Positions 1 to 7,360 of a stretch of 64,000 bases of DNA are shown here, in pieces; the stretch's first letter is position 1; each line of letters starts with the position of its first letter. A model generated the notes under the pieces. It was not told where the DNA came from. It saw only the letters and a list, made by a program, of their open reading frames with translations, and made no database searches. The DNA is from an uncultured Gemmiger sp. GTDB taxonomy: Bacteria; Bacillota; Clostridia; Oscillospirales; Ruminococcaceae. A program made the translations under genes and the position numbers. Location: NCBI GenBank assembly GCA_934502625.1, contig CAKSUQ010000002.1, forward strand, positions 57,124 through 121,123. The letters are read 5' to 3'.

Positions 1-738
1 TTGGAAGTCTGTGTCGACAGTCTGGCCTCGGCGCGTGCCGCAAAGGTCGGCGGGGCTGACCGGCTGGAATTTTGCAGTGCGCTGGCCGTGGGCGGCCTGA
101 CGCCCTACGCTGACCTGCTGCGGCAGATCAAGGCAGAGATCGACCTGCCCGTGCGCTGCCTGATGCGCCCGCGGGCGGGGGATTTCCTGTATACAAAAGA
201 GGAAATCGACCTGCTGTGCCGCCAGATCGAGACGCTGCGCGCCGCCGGGGCGGACGGCTTTGTCATCGGCGCGCTGACGCCGAAGGGCACGCTCGACCTG
301 CCCGCCATGCGCGCGCTGCTGGACGCCTGCGGCGGCGCGCCGGTCACGCTGCACCGCTGCATCGATGTTTCCCGCAATCTAGCCGAGACCTACCGCGCGG
401 CGGCGGCGCTGGGCATCGACACCGTACTGACGAGCGGCGGGGCGGCCAGCTGCCGCGACGCCGTGCCCCAGCTGGCCGAGCTGCTGCGCCTTCGGGACGA
501 ACTGTACGGTCCCGAAGTGCTCATCGGCGCGGGCGTCAACGCGGTGGTCATCGACGAGCTGCGCGCGGCGCTGCCCGGTGCGCGGGCGTTCCACGCCAGC
601 TGCAAGACGCTGTTGGAAAGCGGCATGACCTTCCGTCGCGAGGGCATCCCGATGGGGCTGCCCGGCCTCGACGAGTGGCACATCCAGCAGACCGACCCGG
701 ACGCTGTCCGCGCCGCGAAAGCTGCAGTAATGCGGTAA
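1..738 (+). CDS. cutC: Copper homeostasis protein CutC (5' end probably cut by window edge)
   Basis: CutC-family TIM-barrel protein of 245 visible residues. The N-terminal EVCVDS, the GADRLEFCSALAVGGLTP stretch (about residues 19-36) and the VRCLMRPRAGDFLY segment (about 51-64) are family hallmarks. CutC has been linked to copper tolerance, but its biochemical activity is not settled. The TTG at base 1 sits at a residue that normally follows a few more amino acids, so the true start probably lies just upstream of the window. A hairpin terminator follows the stop. The next gene is convergent. Confidence 0.88.
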   Translation: MEVCVDSLASARAAKVGGADRLEFCSALAVGGLTPYADLLRQIKAEIDLPVRCLMRPRAGDFLYTKEEIDLLCRQIETLRAAGADGFVIGALTPKGTLDLPAMRALLDACGGAPVTLHRCIDVSRNLAETYRAAAALGIDTVLTSGGAASCRDAVPQLAELLRLRDELYGPEVLIGAGVNAVVIDELRAALPGARAFHASCKTLLESGMTFRREGIPMGLPGLDEWHIQQTDPDAVRAAKAAVMR

Positions 739-741
739 TGC

Positions 742-805
742 CTTCCCCTGAGGGGGAAGCATTTTTACACAAAAACGTCCATCCCCGACGGGATGGACGT
801 TTTTC
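742..805. terminator. Tandem hairpins between cutC and the redoxin gene
   Basis: A CTTCCCC/GGGGAAG hairpin (742-760) followed by CATTTTT serves cutC. A second hairpin (aacgtccatccc / gggatggacgtt, 773-803) is flanked by A and T tracts on both sides, so it can terminate both convergent genes. Confidence 0.8.
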
Positions 806-1556
806 AGTTATCGTCATAGGGGTCATCAAACAGCCCGAACATCGAGGTTTTCTCCAGATCGGGCACCGTGTACTCGCGGATGGGGCGCACGGGCTGGAAC
901 TCGTCGGTCGTCTCCGGTGCGCGGCGGCCATGGTGGGCACGCGGGCGTGGGCGGGCGGCCACGGCGGCCTGCAGCTCCTCCTCGTAGGCATCCTCGCTGT
1001 GTTCAGGGGTCAGTTCCAGTTCCTCCAACAGGCTCTGGATGGCCGCGCAATCCTCCGGCACGTCGGTCAGGCTCGCGCCGTAGTGGCAGAACAGCACCGT
1101 GCCGTCCCGGTCGAGGATCAGCGTCAGCGGCAGCTGCTGCTCGGCGCCCTTGGCTGGGTGATAGCCCTGCTTTTTTGCCTCGCGCAGAATGCGCCACCCC
1201 TCCAGCGAATAGCTCATCAGGGTGCTTTTGCTCGTGGGGATGTTCAGATGCTCGTACAGCACGCCCGCCGCGTCGCAGAGCAGGGGATAGGGCAGCGTGT
1301 CGGGGCCGATGCTGCGGGACAGCTTGTCCGCGCGGGAGCGCACGACCATCGCGAATCCACCGTCCTGCAAGGCCGTGTATGTACTGGCGTACCGGCTGGC
1401 GAAGGTGCGGGTGACCGGGTGGCCGAAGTTGGCCATAAAGACGAGCACCAGCGGCGCGTTGGCCGCCAGTAGGTCGCGGAAGCGATTCCGCGCACTGTAG
1501 GGCGTGTCGTACAAAAAGAAGGGGAGCTTGTCCCCGACACGGATACGATCCGCCAC
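804..1556 (-). CDS. Redoxin-fold (AhpC/TSA-like) protein lacking catalytic cysteines
   Basis: The first 150 or so residues look like a thioredoxin-fold peroxiredoxin: VGDKLPFFLYD near the start, the strand LVLVFMANFG, and LTLILDRDGTVLFCHYG late in the domain. Peroxiredoxin-like relatives have GCPxCR after the first strand; here it reads GHPVTR, so both cysteines are absent and thiol peroxidase activity is doubtful. The C-terminal 60 residues are acidic or arginine-rich and probably disordered. The GTG at 1556 was chosen because AAAGGGG lies nine bases upstream; starts further upstream fall in the terminator of the preceding RNA gene. The role is unknown. Confidence 0.65.
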   Translation of the reverse strand: MADRIRVGDKLPFFLYDTPYSARNRFRDLLAANAPLVLVFMANFGHPVTRTFASRYASTYTALQDGGFAMVVRSRADKLSRSIGPDTLPYPLLCDAAGVLYEHLNIPTSKSTLMSYSLEGWRILREAKKQGYHPAKGAEQQLPLTLILDRDGTVLFCHYGASLTDVPEDCAAIQSLLEELELTPEHSEDAYEEELQAAVAARPRPRAHHGRRAPETTDEFQPVRPIREYTVPDLEKTSMFGLFDDPYDDN

Positions 1557-1585
1557 AGACAAACACCCCTTTCCCATCGTATAAC

Positions 1586-1617
1586 CCAAAAACCCGGACA
1601 GGGAGTCCCCGTCCGGG
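1586..1617 (-). terminator. Intrinsic terminator after the 6S-like RNA
   Basis: Stem CCCGGAC/GTCCGGG (1593-1599 with 1611-1617), with GC-rich inner pairing and a run of Ts on the minus strand (1588-1592). It separates the structured RNA from the redoxin gene. Confidence 0.8.
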
Positions 1618-1631
1618 ATGCTTTCATTAAA

Positions 1632-1776
1632 AACCCCGCGCAGCCGTCTGCAGCCAATCAAAACCTACCGGTACAGGCAGGTGGGTGTCCTACGAGGGCG
1701 TTCCTGCTCCCTTCTTCCGCCGAAGCGGGAGGTCTGCAATCCGGCTCTCGACCCGAACTCCCTAAATTTGATTAGT
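1632..1776 (-). ncRNA. ssrS: Probable 6S RNA
   Basis: No ORF fits this stretch. On the minus strand the two ends pair as a closing stem (CTAATCAAA at 1767-1775 with TTTGATTGG at 1654-1662). The middle folds into an apical hairpin (CTCCC/GGGAG with a nested CTTC/GAAG). An internal GGACACCCACCTG segment and an overall size of about 150-180 nt including the terminator suit the 6S RNA that inhibits RNA polymerase. A TATAGAAT-like -10 lies just upstream (about 1780-1787). The identification is from remembered consensus; another structured RNA cannot be excluded. Confidence 0.55.
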
Positions 1777-1836
1777 AGGATTCTATAAGGCCGCAACAAA
1801 TCGAACCACGCAGGGGTGAAAGCGCGTTACCGCGCT

Positions 1837-2163
1837 TTACTGCAGTTCAGAATCGTCGATGTCGTACATCGCGCGCAGCCGCTCCTCGAACACCTTGCCA
1901 ACCGTGAGCAGTTCTTCATCGTCGTCCACGATGTCCATATACTCGCCTTCATCGTCAGTGCCGATGCGCATCAGGATCAGCTCTGCATCCTCCTGCAGGC
2001 TCTCCGGATCCTCCTGATAGGGGATGACTGCCAGATAGCGGGTGCCGTTGACCTCGGTGGCATCGATCACCTCAAAGGTGACCTCCTTGCCGTCCTCGTC
2101 CTCCAGCGTCAGCAGGTCGGGCGCAGCCTCTTCCAGCATTTCCGGGCTCAGTTCGTCAGACAT
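1837..2163 (-). CDS. DUF1292 family protein
   Basis: A small, highly acidic protein of 108 residues. The core (LTLEDEDGKEVTFEVIDATE, then YLAVIPYQ, then ELILMRIG) is the DUF1292 (YrzB-like) beta-sheet fold found next to housekeeping genes across Firmicutes, often near ruvX. No biochemical role is established. The ATG at 2163 has a clean AGGAGGTC upstream; the longer reading frame above it has none. A perfect AAAGCGCG/CGCGCTTT hairpin (1819-1838) overlaps the stop but has no T tract. Confidence 0.8.
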   Translation of the reverse strand: MSDELSPEMLEEAAPDLLTLEDEDGKEVTFEVIDATEVNGTRYLAVIPYQEDPESLQEDAELILMRIGTDDEGEYMDIVDDDEELLTVGKVFEERLRAMYDIDDSELQ

Positions 2164-2250
2164 AATGACCTCCTGTGGTCGTTCGTATTTGATGCTTATA
2201 GTGTACCCTTTTTTTGTCCAAACGTCAAGGGTGTTCAAGCGGGATATTCT

Positions 2251-2260
2251 GTGGTATAAT
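2251..2260 (+). promoter_or_regulatory. Extended -10 promoter of the cyclophilin gene
   Basis: TGGTATAAT, a consensus -10 (2255-2260) with the extended TG dinucleotide, 35 bases before the ATG. The -35 region is weak. Confidence 0.6.
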
Positions 2261-2295
2261 ACATTTGATTAGGATTTTTTTACGGAGGTTTCCTC

Positions 2296-3069
2296 ATGAA
2301 GCGAGCCATCTGCCTGCTGCCGGTGCTTGCGCTGGCACTTCTGTGCGCCTGCGGCAGCCAAAATAAAAAGACCCCGCCCACCCGGCCGGACGCCCTCACC
2401 AGCAGTGAGCGGCAGTTTACCGCACCGCAGGACGGCGATACGATCGCCGTGTTCGACACCTCCTTGGGTGAGGTGCGCGCCGTGCTGTACCCGGACGCCG
2501 CGCCGATGGCCGTCTACAACTTTGTGGGACTGGCGCGCAGCGGATATTACGATAACACGACGATCTGGCGCAGCGAGTACGGCTTTGCCGTGCAGGGCGG
2601 CGACGCCACCGGCACCGGCACGGGCAGCTCTACGATCTGGAGCAACAACCCCTACCCGTTGGAGGCCAGTGCCGACCTGAAGCACTACGCCGGGGCGCTC
2701 TGCGCGGCGTTTGCGACGGGCGGCGACGTCACCGGCGGCAACAGCCAGTTCTACTTTGTCACCGCGCTGCCGGACAGCGTCAGCAGCGGCGACCAGCAGG
2801 CCGAGCTGACCGCCAACGGCTACACCGACGCGCAGGTCGCGGCCTACGCCGCTGTAGGCGGTTTGCCGTACCTCGACAACACCGACACCGTCTTCGGGCA
2901 GGTGTACGAGGGGATGGACGTCGTGGACGCGATGGCCTGCGTCGAGACCACAAAGGACGACGACGGCAACGACACCTACCGTCCGGTGGAGGACGCGGCC
3001 ATCACGATCAACAGCGTGACGATCACGACCTATACAAGCGCCAACAACGGGCTCGAATCCGTCGGCTGA
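2296..3069 (+). CDS. Cyclophilin-type peptidyl-prolyl isomerase lipoprotein
   Basis: A 257-residue extracytoplasmic foldase candidate. The N-terminus is a lipoprotein signal with lipobox LCAC (lipidated Cys19), followed by a short spacer. The cyclophilin barrel starts at about residue 50 (TSLGEVRAVLYPDAAP), with MAVYNFVGLARSGYYDNTTI, FAVQGGDATGTGTG and NSQFYFVTA matching the family motifs. It probably catalyses proline cis-trans isomerisation of exported proteins at the membrane surface. The ATG is preceded by ACGGAGGT. The gene is monocistronic, with its own promoter and a terminator shared with uppS. Confidence 0.9.
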   Translation: MKRAICLLPVLALALLCACGSQNKKTPPTRPDALTSSERQFTAPQDGDTIAVFDTSLGEVRAVLYPDAAPMAVYNFVGLARSGYYDNTTIWRSEYGFAVQGGDATGTGTGSSTIWSNNPYPLEASADLKHYAGALCAAFATGGDVTGGNSQFYFVTALPDSVSSGDQQAELTANGYTDAQVAAYAAVGGLPYLDNTDTVFGQVYEGMDVVDAMACVETTKDDDGNDTYRPVEDAAITINSVTITTYTSANNGLESVG

Positions 3070-3088
3070 TACCCCTAGTATATGCAGC

Positions 3089-3140
3089 AACCGCCCCCGC
3101 AGCACCTTGGCAATTTTGCCAAAGTTCGCGGGGGCGGTTT
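3089..3140. terminator. Bidirectional terminator between the cyclophilin gene and uppS
   Basis: AACCGCCCCCGC pairs with GCGGGGGCGGTT across a loop that contains a second small hairpin (TTGGCAA/TTGCCAA). It lies between two convergent genes. Confidence 0.75.
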
Positions 3141-3161
3141 GTGTAGTTTGCGGGTTTTCAA

Positions 3162-3887
3162 TTACTTCTTCGTGTTCCCGCCCATGCGGCGGTCGCGGCG
3201 GGCGTACTCGGCCAAGGCTTCGTCGAAGCACTCCTTCGTGAAGTCGGGGAAAAGCGTCTTCGTGAAGTAGAATTCGGCGTAGGCGCACTGCCACAACAGG
3301 AAGTTGGACAGTCGCTCCTCGCCGCTGGTGCGGATCATCAAATCGACCGGGGGCAGGTCGCGGTAGAGGTGCTTCTCGATGACCTTCTCGTCGACGGCGT
3401 CGGGTTCCAGCGTGCCGGCCTTGACCTCGGCGGCGATGGCACGGGTCGCGTCGACCAGTTCGGCGTGGCTGCCGTAGTTCAAGCAGAAGTTCACGATGCC
3501 CTTGTCGTTGTCCTTCGTCAAATCCATCATGTAGTCCATAGCGTCCAGCACGCGCTGCTGCAGCCCCTCGCGGCGGCCGCTGAACAGCACCTTGCAGCCG
3601 CGCTCGTTCATCTCGTCGGCGATGGTGCGGAAGTTGTTGGCGAACAAGTCCATCAGATAGCCGACTTCCTTGGCGTCGCGGCTGAAATTCTCGGTCGAGA
3701 AGACGTAGAGCGACAGCACATAGACACCGCGGTCGCCGACGGCGTAGCGGGTGATCTCGCGCAGGCGGTCAAACCCGGCCTTGTGGCCGAGGCTGACCGG
3801 CATCATGCGCTGTTTTGCCCAGCGGCGGTTGCCGTCGACGATGATCGCCACATGGGTGGGGAAGCGAGGTTCAGCTGCATTCGACAT
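3162..3887 (-). CDS. uppS: Undecaprenyl (polyprenyl) diphosphate synthase
   Basis: A 241-residue cis-prenyltransferase that condenses isopentenyl diphosphate onto farnesyl diphosphate to make the lipid carrier for cell wall and polysaccharide synthesis. Family signatures are present in order: HVAIIVDGNRRWAK with the metal-binding Asp (about residues 12-25), SLYVFSTENF, and RTSGEERLSNFLLWQCAYAE near the C-terminus. The ATG has AAAAGGAGA upstream. It follows ruvX by 13 bases on the same strand. The usual partners cdsA and dxr are not here. Confidence 0.93.
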   Translation of the reverse strand: MSNAAEPRFPTHVAIIVDGNRRWAKQRMMPVSLGHKAGFDRLREITRYAVGDRGVYVLSLYVFSTENFSRDAKEVGYLMDLFANNFRTIADEMNERGCKVLFSGRREGLQQRVLDAMDYMMDLTKDNDKGIVNFCLNYGSHAELVDATRAIAAEVKAGTLEPDAVDEKVIEKHLYRDLPPVDLMIRTSGEERLSNFLLWQCAYAEFYFTKTLFPDFTKECFDEALAEYARRDRRMGGNTKK

Positions 3888-3900
3888 AGTGATTCTCCTT

Positions 3901-4359
3901 TTATTGTTCGGGGCGCACGAGCTCCGGCGGTTCCTCGCCGGGGTGATGGGCGCGCCAGTTCAGAAAGCTCTCCAAAATGACAGCGGCAGACACAGAATCC
4001 AGCCGCTCCTTGCGCTTGGCACCGAAGGTGTCGTTGTCGGCCAAAATCGCGGCGGCCGAGACGGTGGTGCGGCGCTCGTCCCACAGTACGACAGGCAAAC
4101 CGGCGGTGTTGGCAAGGCGCTGGGCAAAGCGGCGGCTCTTGTTGGCGCGGCTGCCCTCGGTGCCGTCCATGTTTTTCGGCAGGCCGCAGACGAGTCCCTC
4201 CGCCCCACGGGCGGTGAGCACCTCTGTCACAGCGGCAGCAACCTTGTTCATGCTTTTTTCTTCGATCTGCGGCGTGATAGGGGAGGTGATGGTCTCCCCG
4301 GCATCACACCCGGCAAGCCCGGTGCGGGAATCGCCATAGTCAACAGCAAGCCATTTCAT
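3901..4359 (-). CDS. ruvX: YqgF/RuvX family nuclease (pre-16S rRNA processing / Holliday junction resolvase-like)
   Basis: A 152-residue RNase H-fold protein. The MKWLAVDYGDSRTGLA start carries the first catalytic Asp; VCGLPKNMDGTEG and LWDERRTTVSA carry the other conserved acidic motifs, and the late KERLDSVSAAVIL segment completes the set. Homologues mature the 5' end of 16S rRNA and have been proposed as Holliday junction resolvases. The ATG at 4359 was chosen over the GTG two codons earlier because AAAGGAG is correctly spaced for it. First gene of a ruvX-uppS pair. Confidence 0.9.
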   Translation of the reverse strand: MKWLAVDYGDSRTGLAGCDAGETITSPITPQIEEKSMNKVAAAVTEVLTARGAEGLVCGLPKNMDGTEGSRANKSRRFAQRLANTAGLPVVLWDERRTTVSAAAILADNDTFGAKRKERLDSVSAAVILESFLNWRAHHPGEEPPELVRPEQ

Positions 4360-4394
4360 CGGCACGGCTCCTTTACGTTTTGGTATACACAGGT

Positions 4395-4400
4395 ATTATA
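4395..4400 (-). promoter_or_regulatory. -10 element for ruvX-uppS
   Basis: TATAAT on the minus strand with an extended TG (TGCTATAAT), directly downstream of the T tract of the bioY terminator. Confidence 0.55.
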
Positions 4401-4403
4401 GCA

Positions 4404-4432
4404 TAAAAAAACCGCCCTGACCAGCAGGGCGG
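4404..4432 (-). terminator. Terminator of the birA-bioY operon
   Basis: CCGCCCTG/CAGGGCGG stem (4412-4432) followed on the minus strand by seven Ts. Confidence 0.85.
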
Positions 4433-4449
4433 GAGATTTTGTTTTTGCC

Positions 4450-4483
4450 TTTTTTCCCCCCCCCAAGTGGGGGGGGGAAAAAA
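4450..4483. terminator. Second hairpin after bioY
   Basis: TTTTTTCCCCCCCCC pairs with GGGGGGGGGAAAAAA. It is perfectly symmetrical, with T tracts on both strands, directly after the bioY stop. Confidence 0.7.
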
Positions 4484-4494
4484 GTCTTTTGGAT

Positions 4495-5040
4495 TTACGC
4501 CAAGCTGCCTTTCAGACGCTTATCCAGCTGGATGGTCAGCACAGCAGCGAGGGCGATCTTGATGGCGTCACCGGGCAGGTAGGGCAGGACGCACCAGCCG
4601 AGGGCGCTCACGAGGTCAGCGCCGGTCAGGATCATGAACCAGATCGTGCCCAGCACATAGCAGGCGGCGCAGCCCACGACCATTGCGACGCAGAGCGCCC
4701 AGAACTTGCGCCCCAGCACCTTGGACAGCAGCGCGGTGATCAGCGCGGCCAGAATGTAGCCGATGGCATAGCCACCGGTCTTGCCGAAGATGGCCGAAGG
4801 GCCGCCTTGGAAGTTTGCCAGCACCGGTACGCCAATGGCCGCCAGCGCGATAAAGACGACCTGACTTGCTGTGCCCCAGACAGGCCCCAGCATCGTGCCC
4901 GCCATGTAGACGGCGAACAGTGCCAGATTGATGGGCACACCCCACGGCATCGGGACAGCGATCTGGCTGCAGACGGCGACCAGCGCGGTGAACATGGCGC
5001 ACAGCACCATGTGGCGGACATTGCTAGAAGATTTTGTCAT
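4495..5040 (-). CDS. bioY: Biotin transporter BioY (ECF S component)
   Basis: A 181-residue integral membrane protein with about six hydrophobic segments. The pattern PINLALFAVYMAGTMLGP and FGKTGGYAIGY is typical of BioY, the substrate-binding S component of the biotin ECF transporter. It follows birA by 21 bases in the same direction, so uptake and ligation of biotin are co-expressed, and the BirA-type operator upstream of birA would control both. No EcfA/EcfT genes are adjacent, so it probably shares the general energising module. Confidence 0.92.
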   Translation of the reverse strand: MTKSSSNVRHMVLCAMFTALVAVCSQIAVPMPWGVPINLALFAVYMAGTMLGPVWGTASQVVFIALAAIGVPVLANFQGGPSAIFGKTGGYAIGYILAALITALLSKVLGRKFWALCVAMVVGCAACYVLGTIWFMILTGADLVSALGWCVLPYLPGDAIKIALAAVLTIQLDKRLKGSLA

Positions 5041-5061
5041 TGTGAGATACCCCTCTTTAAT

Positions 5062-6042
5062 TTATAATAGACGCACGCCTGCTTCGCCGCTTGTTACGGC
5101 GGCAGGGCGGCTTTCGCCGTCATAGCGCACGATCATTCTGCATTCGTCGTCAATGCCCAGCGCCAGCGCCGCACGGGGCGCACCACTGCGGGGCGTCACC
5201 AGCACGCGGCGTCCCACCAGCGCCTGACGGCGGCGGTAGTCGTCGAGATAGCCGCTGCGGCTCCCGGCGCGGTACATCGGCCAGAACTCGTTCAAAAACG
5301 CGGCTGCCAGCGCGGCGCGCGCACCGGGGGCAGGGGAGCCTTCGTACAACGCCCCGGCTACCTCGCGCAGCTCCTCCGGCCAGCCATCCGCCGGGGCAAT
5401 GACGTTGAAGCCCAGCCCCAGCACGGCGTAGTCCAGCATGCCGGACTCCAAGTCCAGCGCGGCTTCGGTCAGGATGCCGCAGACCTTCTTGCCGTCCTTC
5501 CAGAGGTCGTTGACCCATTTGATGCGAATCTCTGCGCCGCAGAGCTTCTCGGCGGCGCGGGCGGCGGCCACGGCGGCCATCGCGGTCAGGCCGGCGGCTT
5601 GCCGGGCGCTGATCTCCGGCCGCAGCAGCACGCTCAGGTACAGCCCGCCGGGCGGCGAGTAAAAGCTGTGCCCGCCCCGACCGCGCCCTGCCGACTGCGC
5701 CTGTGCGATGAGCACAAGCCCCTCCGGCGCACCGGCGTCGGCGCGCGTCCGCAGGGCGGCGTTCGTGCCGGGCAGCCGGTCGACGACCTCGATCTGCAAT
5801 GCCTGCAATGGCGCAGCGTCCAGCAGGGCGGCCACCGCCGCCGTGTTCAGCACATCGACATTGCGGGACAGCGTGTAGCCACGGTTCGTCACGGCCTCGA
5901 TGGGAATGCCGTCGCTGCGCAGCGCGGCCACGGCCTTCCAGACGGCGGTGCGGCTGACGCCCAGCTGGGCGGCCAGCTCCTGCCCGGAGATGTACCGCCC
6001 GCGCGCTGCGTCCAGCGCCGCAAGCACCTGCTGCTTGACCAT
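5062..6042 (-). CDS. birA: Bifunctional biotin ligase / biotin operon repressor
   Basis: About 326 residues. The N-terminal winged helix (residues about 4-60, with QELAAQLGVSRTAVWKAV as the recognition region) is followed by the biotin-protein ligase domain, with the nucleotide loop SAGRGRGGHSF and the IRIKWVNDLW segment, then a C-terminal SH3-like domain. It biotinylates carboxylases and represses biotin genes when bound to biotinyl-AMP. The ATG at 6042 has AGGGGGGTG upstream; the longer frame lacks a site and runs through the promoter. First gene of birA-bioY. Confidence 0.93.
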   Translation of the reverse strand: MVKQQVLAALDAARGRYISGQELAAQLGVSRTAVWKAVAALRSDGIPIEAVTNRGYTLSRNVDVLNTAAVAALLDAAPLQALQIEVVDRLPGTNAALRTRADAGAPEGLVLIAQAQSAGRGRGGHSFYSPPGGLYLSVLLRPEISARQAAGLTAMAAVAAARAAEKLCGAEIRIKWVNDLWKDGKKVCGILTEAALDLESGMLDYAVLGLGFNVIAPADGWPEELREVAGALYEGSPAPGARAALAAAFLNEFWPMYRAGSRSGYLDDYRRRQALVGRRVLVTPRSGAPRAALALGIDDECRMIVRYDGESRPAAVTSGEAGVRLL

Positions 6043-6075
6043 ATCCACACCCCCCTGTAAGCCCGACTGTAGGTC

Positions 6076-6132
6076 AGTATACCGCGCCGCAGGCCGGAAT
6101 GTCAACGTCTTAGCGGCGTCAAGGTTGACAAT
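6076..6132 (-). promoter_or_regulatory. birA promoter with overlapping BirA-type operator
   Basis: On the minus strand TTGACA (6100-6105) and TATACT (6076-6081) are spaced by 18 bases, a near-consensus promoter. An interrupted inverted repeat, AATGTCAAC (6098-6106) and GTTGACAAT (6124-6132), overlaps the -35. Widely spaced half-sites of this type are characteristic of Firmicutes BirA operators (GTTAAC-like arms). Confidence 0.7.
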
Positions 6133-6169
6133 CGGGGCAAAAAATATCCCTCCGGCAGGTGGGAACGGC

Positions 6170-6204
6170 AAAAGCCCCGCAGACGTAATGCCTGCGGGGC
6201 TTTT
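6170..6204. terminator. Terminator after kdgK
   Basis: AAAAGCCCCGCAG pairs with CTGCGGGGCTTTT, with T/A tracts on both sides. It ends the eda-kdgK transcript before the birA promoter. Confidence 0.85.
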
Positions 6205-6239
6205 GCTATGATGCAAACAGATTTCTGGGTAAAGTTAAA

Positions 6240-7265
6240 TTAGCGCTGGATACGGCCGGAACCGTCGCCGCCAGCCAGCTTCTCGACCTCAGCGACGGTG
6301 ACCATGTTGTAGTCGCCCTCGATGGAGTGCTTCAGAGCGGAAGCAGCAACCGCGAACTCAACAGCGTCCTGCGTGCTCTTGCCGTTCAGCAGGGCGTAGA
6401 TCAGGCCGCCGCCGAAGGAGTCGCCGCCGCCAACGCGGTCGATGATGCGCAGCTCGTACTTCTTGGAGAAGCAGTACTCGTTGGAAGCGACATCGTACAG
6501 CATGGCGCTCCAGCCGTTGTCGGAAGCGGAATGGCTCTCACGCAGGGTGATGGCAACCTTCTCGAAGCCGAACTTGTCAGCCAGCTGCTTGGCAACGCTC
6601 TTGTAGCCCTCGCGGTTGATCTCGCCGGCGTAGATGTCGGTAGCCTCAGCCTCGATGCCGAAGACGTCCTTCGCATCCTCCTCGTTGGAGATGCAGACAT
6701 CGACATACTGGCACAGGTCGGTCATGGCAGCGCGGGCCTGCTCGCGGGTCCACAGCTTGCCACGGTAGTTCAGGTCGCAGCTGATCTTGACGCCGTGTGC
6801 CTTCGCAGCCTTGCAGGCCTCGCGGCAGATGTCGACGACATTCTCGCCCAGAGCCGGGGTGATGCCGGTGAAGTGGAACCAGTCCACGCCCTCGAAGATG
6901 GCATCCCAGTCGAAGTCAGCGGTGGAAGCCAGCTGAATGGCAGAGTTGGCACGGTCATAGATGCAGACAGAGCCGCGCTGAGAAGCGCCCTTCTCGTTGA
7001 AGTAGATGCCAACGCGATCGCCGCCGCGGGTGATCTTGCTGGTGTCAACGCCGTAGCGGCGCAGGCTGTTCACAGCGGCCTGACCGATGGCATGGGCGGG
7101 CAGCTTGGTAACGAAGGCAGCGTCAACGCCGTAGTTGGCCAGAGAAACAGCAACGTTGGCCTCGCCGCCACCGAAGGTAAACTCCAGATTGTTGGCCTGA
7201 ACGAAGCGCTCGTAGTTGAACGGCTGCAGACGGATCATCAATTCGCCAAAAGTAACGACTTTCAT
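6240..7265 (-). CDS. kdgK: 2-keto-3-deoxygluconate kinase (PfkB family)
   Basis: A 341-residue ribokinase-fold sugar kinase. The FGGGEANVAVSLA motif (about residues 31-43) and the catalytic RVGGGDSFGGGLIYA (about 277-291) are the two PfkB signatures. Placement directly downstream of a KDPG aldolase and near an IclR regulator supports phosphorylation of 2-keto-3-deoxygluconate to KDPG, the last activating step of hexuronate/pectin breakdown. AAAAGGAGTT precedes the ATG. A 95-base gap with a palindromic repeat separates it from eda. Confidence 0.92.
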   Translation of the reverse strand: MKVVTFGELMIRLQPFNYERFVQANNLEFTFGGGEANVAVSLANYGVDAAFVTKLPAHAIGQAAVNSLRRYGVDTSKITRGGDRVGIYFNEKGASQRGSVCIYDRANSAIQLASTADFDWDAIFEGVDWFHFTGITPALGENVVDICREACKAAKAHGVKISCDLNYRGKLWTREQARAAMTDLCQYVDVCISNEEDAKDVFGIEAEATDIYAGEINREGYKSVAKQLADKFGFEKVAITLRESHSASDNGWSAMLYDVASNEYCFSKKYELRIIDRVGGGDSFGGGLIYALLNGKSTQDAVEFAVAASALKHSIEGDYNMVTVAEVEKLAGGDGSGRIQR

Positions 7266-7302
7266 GGTGAACTCCTTTTAAAATTATTATTTTTACTGTT
7301 AA

Positions 7303-7335
7303 GCAGGGCGGGGCATCGGGGACGCCGCTCCCTAC
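7303..7335. repeat. Palindromic intergenic repeat between eda and kdgK
   Basis: An imperfect palindrome (GCAGGGCGGGGC ... ACGCCGCTCCCTAC) of the same family as the GTAGGGGCG...CGCCCCTAC units elsewhere in the window. Confidence 0.6.
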
Positions 7336-7360
7336 AGATTTACGATGGGGTTACGCCAAA

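Noticed and set aside
216..1472. A 418-codon plus-strand frame
   Set aside because: It spans the end of cutC in another frame, two terminators and the antisense of the redoxin gene.
1632..1816. A T-box or riboswitch leader
   Set aside because: No T-box sequence, and the RNA ends in its own terminator before a gene with a separate ribosome site; 6S-like architecture fits better.
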